Shown in pieces: positions 36,524-42,612 of a stretch of 42,612 nt of DNA. Origin of the DNA: Prevotella sp. (GTDB taxonomy: Bacteria; Bacteroidota; Bacteroidia; Bacteroidales; Bacteroidaceae); NCBI GenBank assembly GCA_017455495.1, contig JAFTAR010000061.1, positions 1-42,612 of the forward strand, written 5' to 3'. A program made the position numbers and the translations under genes. Every line of letters starts with the position of its first letter. Within the stretch, counting starts at the first letter, position 1. The notes below the pieces were generated by a model that worked only from the letters and a program-made list of their open reading frames with translations, was not told the DNA's origin and ran no database searches.

Positions 36524-38107
36524 ATGGAACAGAACAGCTATTTCTTTGCCGTTGACCTGGGGGCCACGAGCGGCCGCACCATCATTGGCAGCATCAACAA
36601 TGGAAAGATGGAACTGGAGGAGGTGACGCGCTTCCCCAACAACCTTATAGAGCAGGGCGGCCACTTCTACTGGGACATCTACGCCCTCTATTTCGAAATG
36701 ATCCGCGGCCTCAAGGAGGTTGCCAAGCGCGGCCTGAACATCACCTCAATAGGCATAGACACCTGGGGTGTGGACTTTGTGTTCATTGGCAGCGACGGAG
36801 CCATACTGCGCAATCCACGCGCCTACCGCGACCCCATCACCTTCGACGCTATGGACGACTACCTGCGTCACGTCGTTTCCCGACGTGAGGTCTACGACAT
36901 AACTGGCATACAACTCATGAACTTCAACTCGCTGTTCCAGTTGTACGCCATGCGCCGTGAGCAGAACTCTGCCCTTGACGCCGCAAAGAAAATACTGTTC
37001 GTGCCCGATGCCCTGTCCTGGATGCTGACGGGCAACGAGGTGTGCGAATATACCATTGCCTCCACGTCGCAGATGCTTGACCCGCGCACAGGGCAGCTCG
37101 ACGAGCGCCTGCTGCAGACAGTGGGCCTGAGCCGCTCAAAGTTCGGGCGCATGGTGCAGCCCGGCACCGTCATCGGCGTGCTCACCGACGAGGTGCAGCG
37201 CATGACCGGCCTTGGCCCCGTGCCCGTCATTGCCGTGGCAGGCCATGACACAGGCAGCGCAGTGGCAGCAGTACCTGCCAGCGACAAGCAGTTTGCATAC
37301 CTCAGCAGCGGCACGTGGAGCCTGATGGGAATAGAGTCGGAAGAGGCTATCATCAACCACCTCTCCTACGAGCGCAACTTCACCAACGAGGGCGGTGTAG
37401 AGGGCACCACCCGTTTCCTGAAGAACATCTGCGGCATGTGGCTCTACGAGCGCTGCCGCTTAGAGTGGCCTGAGGAAGTGCGCAAGCTGTCGCACCCGGA
37501 GCTTCAGGGCCAGGCCATGACGGTGGAGCCGTTCCGCAGCATCATAAACCCCGACGATGCCATGTTTGCTGCACCGTCGTCAATGATTGGCGCCATACAG
37601 CAGTACTGCCGTCAGACCAACCAGCCCGTGCCTGAGACACCGGCCGAGATTTGCCGCTGCATATTCGACTCGCTGGCACTGCGCTACCGCCAGGTGTTCC
37701 AGTGGATAAAGGAATTTACAGCCTCCCCAAGCCCCTCCAAAGGAGGGGATGTTGAGTTACATGATGCAATCTCCGATTCTTCATCAGGGTTTATTGGCAA
37801 CCAAACACCTCCTCCTTCGGAGGGGCTTGGGGAGGCTCTTGTCCTCCACATCATTGGCGGCGGCTCGCTGAACAAGTATCTGAACCAGTTCACCGCCAAC
37901 GCCACAGGTGCCACCGTGCTGGCCGGCCCGCAGGAGTGCACCGCCCTTGGCAACATCATGATGCAGGCAAAGGCAGCAGGCATGATGACCGACATCTGGC
38001 AGATGCGCAGCATCATTGCCAACTCGGTAGAGCTGGTGAAGTATGAGCCGCAGGACAAGGAGGCCTGGGACAAGGCTTACGAGAAGTACTTGTCAATTGT
38101 AGGATAA
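36524..38107 (+). CDS. rhaB: Rhamnulokinase RhaB
   Basis: A 527-residue FGGY-family kinase phosphorylating L-rhamnulose, the step before RhaD. FFAVDLGATSGRTIIG is the first ATP/phosphate loop, GIDTWGVDFVFI the second, GHDTGSAVAAVP and LSSGTWSLMG follow, and IIGGGSLNKYLNQF is the C-terminal adenosine site. E. coli RhaB has 489 residues; about 40 extra lie at residue 400-440, encoded by an element bounded by an 18-base inverted repeat (37721-37836). The insertion breaks the helix-to-strand junction before LHIIGGGS but stays in frame. Activity is probably kept, since the motifs on both sides are intact. The esterase gene follows 20 bases later. Confidence 0.93.
   Translation: MEQNSYFFAVDLGATSGRTIIGSINNGKMELEEVTRFPNNLIEQGGHFYWDIYALYFEMIRGLKEVAKRGLNITSIGIDTWGVDFVFIGSDGAILRNPRAYRDPITFDAMDDYLRHVVSRREVYDITGIQLMNFNSLFQLYAMRREQNSALDAAKKILFVPDALSWMLTGNEVCEYTIASTSQMLDPRTGQLDERLLQTVGLSRSKFGRMVQPGTVIGVLTDEVQRMTGLGPVPVIAVAGHDTGSAVAAVPASDKQFAYLSSGTWSLMGIESEEAIINHLSYERNFTNEGGVEGTTRFLKNICGMWLYERCRLEWPEEVRKLSHPELQGQAMTVEPFRSIINPDDAMFAAPSSMIGAIQQYCRQTNQPVPETPAEICRCIFDSLALRYRQVFQWIKEFTASPSPSKGGDVELHDAISDSSSGFIGNQTPPPSEGLGEALVLHIIGGGSLNKYLNQFTANATGATVLAGPQECTALGNIMMQAKAAGMMTDIWQMRSIIANSVELVKYEPQDKEAWDKAYEKYLSIVG
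37721..37836 (+). repeat. Element bounded by 18-bp inverted repeats inside rhaB
   Basis: GCCTCCCCAAGCCCCTCC (37721-37738) and its exact complement (37819-37836) enclose 80 bases; each arm also folds on itself through AAGGAGGGG or CCTCCTTC. No clear target duplication is seen. Translated it gives a Ser/Pro/Gly-rich loop with PPPSEGLGEA. Confidence 0.85.
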
Positions 38108-38127
38108 TATAAAAGATGTATATTAGT

Positions 38128-41100
38128 ATGAAGACTAAACAGCTCACCGTGCGTAATCTGTTGATGGCCCTTGCAGTGCTGCTTGGCAGCGTGGCTGTTG
38201 AAGCACAGGCACAGACCACCGTGCTCACCGAGGACTTCTCGGGAGCCACCAACATCTTCGGTGTTACAGGAACAGAAGCCGCTGCCAATTCAGCCTTTGT
38301 GTATAACACTAATCTGAGTGGCTTTGGCCCAGTGCTCGCCGTGTGCAACACTACAGCCATCGGCACCATAGCAGGAACCGACGGTCAGCCCGTAGCAGCC
38401 GACGGCGTGGACGTAACGGCCGAGTGGGATGCCTTCCACGGATACCTTAGCGGCGGCAAGAACAACGTAGTGTCCCTTCTCAACAGCGATGGCGAGACAT
38501 TAGTATCCTACGCCTACAACAGCGGCAACTGCACCCTTACCGAGGTGTACATTGGCGGCAGTAAGGTGGAGTCGTTCGCAGCCTTCAACTTCCAGAGCCG
38601 CAACGGCAGCAACGGTGCCAACGGCTTTGGCGGCAATGGCAGGCCTTACGTAGCCACTGCCGGAAATAACCCCCACATCAGCATCACTATGACGCCCAGT
38701 GGCAGCATCACCATTGACTTTACCCGTCAGGGCGCTACCACCACCGTACTCGGCACAGTGGGTTCCATGAAGAAAGACGTGGCCCAACTGACAGTCTACT
38801 CTCCAATAGGTAATACTGACCGCTGCTACGCCATAGACAACATCACCGTTACAACGGCTACCACCCAGGAGGATCCAGATGCCATTCCCTCTATTATCAG
38901 CGCCACGATAACCGGCGAGGAGAAGATGACCTTCGGCCCTGACCCCGACACGGCTTTCGAGAACCTCTACACCGTGGTCATCACCGGCAGCAACGGAACC
39001 ACCATCAACGAGCAGACGCTCCACTCAGGGGTGAATGACTTCAAGGTGGTGTGGGATATTGACGGCTTCCAGACCGCCAACGACACCGAGGGGCAGTACT
39101 GTGACAGCTACGGCTCGTTCTCTGTAAACGGCGAGGGCAAGGCAGCCACGGTCTTCATGCTGCGCAACGTGCCGATGAACTTCTTCGGTCGTATGACAGC
39201 CACCATAACCTACAACGGCACCACCACCGTGGCCCAGAAGTATGTCGTGGCCCAGGGCGACCTAACCCATGCCGACACGCAGGTGCTGCCCTTGGCCGGC
39301 TATCCCGCTGACTTCAGCACCTATCCCACCGCCCTTGACGGCTACACCCTTATGAAGGAGACCTACGGCAACGGCTCCGACCTGATAGTAGGCGGATGGT
39401 GCGTGGCAGGCAGCGACGGCGCCACCGCCACCCTTAGCCACGGCACAGACGGTACAGGCTTTGTGCGCCTCAACGCACCCACGGCAAACAAGTCGCATGT
39501 GCTTACACAGAAGATAGCCTCGCCTGCGCAGCAGGTCATCTTCACTTCAAAGCTGAGGTTCAACAATGCCGGAGGCGTGGTGACACTTACCGGCGGCTAC
39601 CCCTTCTGGAGCAGCAGCAAATATACCTGCCCAGTAAGCCTCAACTTCAACGGCACTGCTATCACCCTAAACGGCACTAAGCTTACCAGCGGCGACAACG
39701 ACGCACAGTTTGCCACCGGACAGTGGTATCTTGTCACCGTCTCGGCCGACAAGACCACCGAGACCTGCTACGCCATAGTGCAGAGCACCGATGGCGAGTT
39801 GCTTGGCAAGACCGACATCCTGCCATGGGCCGAGACCTCCACTCCTGAGTATTTCAGCGTGGGCATGGGCAACAGCAACACCGGCTCCATTGACATGGCT
39901 GCCTGCCAGGCTTACATTCCCGCCGTAGCAAGCTTCACCCTGGCTGCCGACAAGCTGACGCTCTCCATACCACAGAAAGAGCAGGCTGTGATAACCGCCA
40001 CTGTGGTTGATGAGAACGGCATGCCCGTCACCGGCCTTGCCATCTGGACTGTGGTAGAGGACGACATGAAAGACGGCATCACCATTACTACCGATGCCAC
40101 CGACAGCCACATGGCAACCATCACCCTCACAGATGCCGCCACGGCCGGCACTGCCACCATCCAGGTTGCTATAGGCGGAGTTGCCAAGACCATCGCCTTG
40201 ACGCTCACCACGTCGGAGGAGAGCATAAAGTTCACCAAGAGCACCGCCAGCATCGCCATTCCTCTTGACGAGAACGAGACTGCCACGGCCTCCTTCGCCG
40301 CACAGGTCATTGACGGCGAGGGCAACGCCCTGGACAGCAGTGTTACTCTGGCAGCCTTCGCCAAGGACGGCATCACGGCCTTCACCAACACCGGCGGTGT
40401 AAGCTTCGATGCCGCTACTGGCTTGCTCACCGTCACCGCTGCCGCTCAGCCCATGACACTCGTCATCCGTGCAACGGGCAAGAACAGCAATAATGAGGAG
40501 CTGACAAAGAGCGTCACGGTGAACATACACGGCATGAAGTTCGACTTCGGCTATGCCACCGACGATGCCATTGCCGAGGGCTACACCGTGGTGTCAGCCT
40601 CAACGGCTTATACCGATGTCAACGGCTACGGCCTCGTATCGGGCACAGCCACTGCCGGCGGCACCCAGAGCACCTCCAATGCCAATGCCGACTACCTGAG
40701 CGGAGCCATAGGCTTTAATATTAAGGTACAGGAGGGCGCCTTCTACGACGTGGAGATCACCTATCAGGGAGTGCTCACCACTGGCTACGTGAACAGCGAC
40801 CTGGCCGGCTACGAGCTGGGCACCCAGACAAGCCTTGCCACCGCTACATATACCATTCCCGCCACGACCGGCGTGATAGACCTCCGCATAGCCACCACGA
40901 CCGGCGTCAGCGAGGCCCGTATTGCCAGCATCGTTGTCACCAAGCAGGCTCCGCGCCAGAAGCGTAGCAAGCGCCGCGTGCACCACATCGGCGACTCCAC
41001 CTCGGCCAACAACGGCTCGTGGGCTTACCGCCTGTCAAAGTCGGCCAGCACCTATACGGAACTGTTCGAACTCTGCGACTTCCAGAACAACGGCGCCGGA

Positions 41101-41817
41101 GGACGCAACCTCTCCACCTACTACACACAGGGCAAGCTGGCCGCTGTGCTGCGCGACATCTATCCTGAGGACATAGTGATGTTTGGCAACAACGGCACCA
41201 ACGGCATGGGCAGTTCCTTCGAGGCCGACATGAACTACTATCTTGACGCTGCCGAGGCCCTCGGGGCACAGATCATCATCAACTCCTACACCCCACATGG
41301 AGCTGTGGGCAACTACTCCGGCGGCTATGATGCCACAACGCATACCTTCAACAGCTACCGTAAGGATGCCTACGAAACCGTGGTGCGCAAGGTGGCAGCA
41401 GAGCGTGCACAGAACGACGATAACTACATTGGCTTCGTTGAGATAGGCATGAATGCCGACGCAATCTTCAACGCTTACGTTGCCGACTATGCCGCTAATG
41501 GATATGCCTCGGCCGATGCCGCCGCACAGGCCATCATCAGCTGCTTCACCGACCACAACCACTATAGCAACGGCACCCTGGCCTGCGACCTCATGCTTGG
41601 CGGCTACCCCACCTGCGAGGCAAAGGGCATAGTGGACCAGCTTGTTGACCTGCTCGGCGATACGACAACAGGCATTGGCCGCCAGCCGAGCGTACAGCCA
41701 GTCTCCGCTGGAATATACGACATGCAGGGCCGTAAGGTGGCTGATAATATCAGCAGCACCGCAAGCCTCCAGCCAGGCCTGTATATCGTGGCTGGCCGCA
41801 AGGTAGTGATAAAGTAA
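38128..41817 (+). CDS. Large secreted SGNH esterase (CE12-like) with Ig-like domains
   Basis: A 1,229-residue protein from ATG 38128. A signal peptide ends after VAVEAQAQ. Residues 30-610 are beta-rich jelly-roll-like and unassigned. Residues about 590-700 are bacterial Ig-like (DKLTLSIPQKEQAVITATV). Residues 950-1185 are an SGNH/GDSL esterase: GDSTSA (Ser), NNGAGGRN (Gly), GNNGTNG (Asn) and TDHNHYSN (Asp-His). This resembles rhamnogalacturonan acetylesterases. The end, GIYDMQGRKVADN to PGLYIVAGRKVVIK, is of the C-terminal sorting-tag type used for type IX secretion. It is downstream of rhaB, which supports a pectin or rhamnogalacturonan role. Confidence 0.78.
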   Translation: MKTKQLTVRNLLMALAVLLGSVAVEAQAQTTVLTEDFSGATNIFGVTGTEAAANSAFVYNTNLSGFGPVLAVCNTTAIGTIAGTDGQPVAADGVDVTAEWDAFHGYLSGGKNNVVSLLNSDGETLVSYAYNSGNCTLTEVYIGGSKVESFAAFNFQSRNGSNGANGFGGNGRPYVATAGNNPHISITMTPSGSITIDFTRQGATTTVLGTVGSMKKDVAQLTVYSPIGNTDRCYAIDNITVTTATTQEDPDAIPSIISATITGEEKMTFGPDPDTAFENLYTVVITGSNGTTINEQTLHSGVNDFKVVWDIDGFQTANDTEGQYCDSYGSFSVNGEGKAATVFMLRNVPMNFFGRMTATITYNGTTTVAQKYVVAQGDLTHADTQVLPLAGYPADFSTYPTALDGYTLMKETYGNGSDLIVGGWCVAGSDGATATLSHGTDGTGFVRLNAPTANKSHVLTQKIASPAQQVIFTSKLRFNNAGGVVTLTGGYPFWSSSKYTCPVSLNFNGTAITLNGTKLTSGDNDAQFATGQWYLVTVSADKTTETCYAIVQSTDGELLGKTDILPWAETSTPEYFSVGMGNSNTGSIDMAACQAYIPAVASFTLAADKLTLSIPQKEQAVITATVVDENGMPVTGLAIWTVVEDDMKDGITITTDATDSHMATITLTDAATAGTATIQVAIGGVAKTIALTLTTSEESIKFTKSTASIAIPLDENETATASFAAQVIDGEGNALDSSVTLAAFAKDGITAFTNTGGVSFDAATGLLTVTAAAQPMTLVIRATGKNSNNEELTKSVTVNIHGMKFDFGYATDDAIAEGYTVVSASTAYTDVNGYGLVSGTATAGGTQSTSNANADYLSGAIGFNIKVQEGAFYDVEITYQGVLTTGYVNSDLAGYELGTQTSLATATYTIPATTGVIDLRIATTTGVSEARIASIVVTKQAPRQKRSKRRVHHIGDSTSANNGSWAYRLSKSASTYTELFELCDFQNNGAGGRNLSTYYTQGKLAAVLRDIYPEDIVMFGNNGTNGMGSSFEADMNYYLDAAEALGAQIIINSYTPHGAVGNYSGGYDATTHTFNSYRKDAYETVVRKVAAERAQNDDNYIGFVEIGMNADAIFNAYVADYAANGYASADAAAQAIISCFTDHNHYSNGTLACDLMLGGYPTCEAKGIVDQLVDLLGDTTTGIGRQPSVQPVSAGIYDMQGRKVADNISSTASLQPGLYIVAGRKVVIK

Positions 41818-41975
41818 AGTCTAACCGTCAAAATGTCTAAATGTCTAAATGTCTAACCGTCAAAATGTCTAAATGTCTAAATGTCTAACCGTCAAAATGT
41901 CAAAATGTCAAAATGTCTAAATGTCTAACCGTCAAAATGTCTAAATGTCTAAATGTCAAATTGACTAAACGTCTA
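41818..41975. repeat. 8-base tandem repeats with 32-base higher-order period
   Basis: About 20 copies of TCTAAATG/TCAAAATG fill the spacer between the esterase and the isomerase-family gene. CTAACCGTC marks longer units at 41821, 41853, 41885 and 41925 (spacing 32, 32, 40). Confidence 0.85.
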
Positions 41976-41998
41976 ATCATCAAAATATAAAAACAACT

Positions 41999-42612
41999 AT
42001 GAGCAAACCATTAGTAGAGACCAAAGCCCGCGTGGGCGTGTTCAGCATTGCACTTCAGGCTTACCTGCCGCAGTTCCCCCAGCTCGTTCCGGAGTTCGAG
42101 GCCCAGTATGAAGCATTCAAAAAGACCCTGCCCGACACTATTGAGATTATTGACGGCGGCATGGTGACCACCAAGGAGCAGTCAATGGAGGCTGGCGACA
42201 AGTTCCGCGCTGCCGACGTGGACCTGGTAATCCTGCAGATGCTCACCTACTGCACATCTTATAATATGTTGCCCGCTGTGCGCGACCTTGACGTGCCCGT
42301 GGTGATAGTGAACCTGCAGAAGAAGCTGGCTCCCGACTATGCCAAGACCGATATCCCCACCTGGCTGGGCGAACTGTATGCCTGCGGAGCCATCGGCGAG
42401 ATGGTGGCCGACCTTAACCGCGCCGGCAAGCGCTCGGCAGTCATCACCGGCGTAGTAGAGGGCGGAGACCCCGGCGTGCAGGCCGAGATTGAAGACTGGT
42501 GCCGTGCCGCTCAGGTGCGCCGCCGCTTCCGCGACACCAACATTGCACAGATAGGCCGTCCATACCCCGGCATGATGGACCTCTACATTGACGAGACAAA
42601 CCTCTACCACCG
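41999..42612 (+). CDS. L-fucose/L-arabinose isomerase family protein (5' part)
   Basis: The first 204 codons of a gene cut by the window end. MSKPLVETKARVGVFSIALQAYLPQFPQ, then LVILQMLTYCTSYNMLPAVRDLDVPVVIVNLQKKLAPDY and WLGELYACGAIGEM are typical of the N-terminal domain of the L-fucose/L-arabinose isomerase-like family. The metal site lies further downstream and is not visible. It follows the esterase after a 180-base repeat spacer. A role in converting a sugar freed by the upstream enzymes is likely; the substrate is unknown. The ATG at 41999 follows an A-rich leader. Confidence 0.75.
   Translation, partial: MSKPLVETKARVGVFSIALQAYLPQFPQLVPEFEAQYEAFKKTLPDTIEIIDGGMVTTKEQSMEAGDKFRAADVDLVILQMLTYCTSYNMLPAVRDLDVPVVIVNLQKKLAPDYAKTDIPTWLGELYACGAIGEMVADLNRAGKRSAVITGVVEGGDPGVQAEIEDWCRAAQVRRRFRDTNIAQIGRPYPGMMDLYIDETNLYH

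Noticed and set aside
39667-40530. Long minus-strand frame inside the esterase gene
   Set aside because: Glycine/valine-rich shadow frame opposite a clear coding region; no start signals.
41818-41975. Regular repeats resembling a CRISPR array
   Set aside because: Units are 8 bases, without unique spacers, and no cas gene is near.

Overview
The window reads as a Bacteroidales chromosome, probably Prevotella or a close relative. Most genes start behind a TAnnTTTG -7 element, often with TTTG/TTG about 20 bases upstream and rarely with a Shine-Dalgarno site. The gene set (GH115 glucuronidase, DUF3316 protein, rhamnose genes, Bacteroidetes-type ParC) fits the same group. No rRNA or complete tRNA gene is present.

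Positions 1 to about 16,267 are the right part of an integrated phage or phage-satellite element, transcribed almost wholly leftward. Read in that direction it holds: an XRE regulator, an ImmA-type metalloprotease and a PIN nuclease (15,881-14,340); an excisionase-like HTH protein and small ORFs; a DnaC-like ATPase and a VapE-type ATPase (replication module, 12,280-9,842); a cluster of CCTTGCA motifs; a decayed gene; ArdA antirestriction protein; a secreted protein with its own palindromic promoter; small head/tail proteins; an Abi protein with its own promoter; a ClpP-like protease fused to a scaffold; a major capsid protein; two tandem tail-like paralogues; and a phosphoribosyltransferase. 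The right edge is a 21-base piece shaped like a tRNA 3' end (16,247-16,267) followed by a terminator. No integrase, terminase, portal, tape measure or lysis gene is visible; the element runs off the left edge. A 186-bp IS66-like MITE with perfect 18-bp ends and an 8-bp target duplication has cut one gene of the element.

Positions 16,478-33,627 are ordinary chromosome with some unusual genes: rhaD; a small operon ending in mscS; parC; lplA-surE; a 968-residue corrinoid methyltransferase that joins URO-D-like, homocysteine-methyltransferase and B12-binding modules; a stand-alone B12 reactivation-type protein converging on it; and a leftward run lpdA, DUF3316, tsaE, ABC exporter, LtaS-like sulfatase, reactivation protein.

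Positions 33,738 to the end form a carbohydrate locus: GH115 glucuronidase, rhamnulokinase, a 1,229-residue secreted SGNH (CE12-like) esterase and the start of an L-fucose/L-arabinose isomerase-family gene. The promoters of rhaD, GH115 and rhaB carry the same 33-bp box, each exactly 21 bases upstream of the -7 element. This indicates one rhamnose-type regulon that includes the glucuronidase.

A second theme is repeat DNA that enters reading frames. A palindromic family with core GAGGGGCTTGGGGAG sits in frame in four genes. Seven-base tandem repeats fill gene spacers in both the phage element and the chromosome and also enter tsaE and the methyltransferase. In the methyltransferase both inter-domain linkers look like repeat DNA, suggesting separate genes were fused through repeat-bearing spacers.
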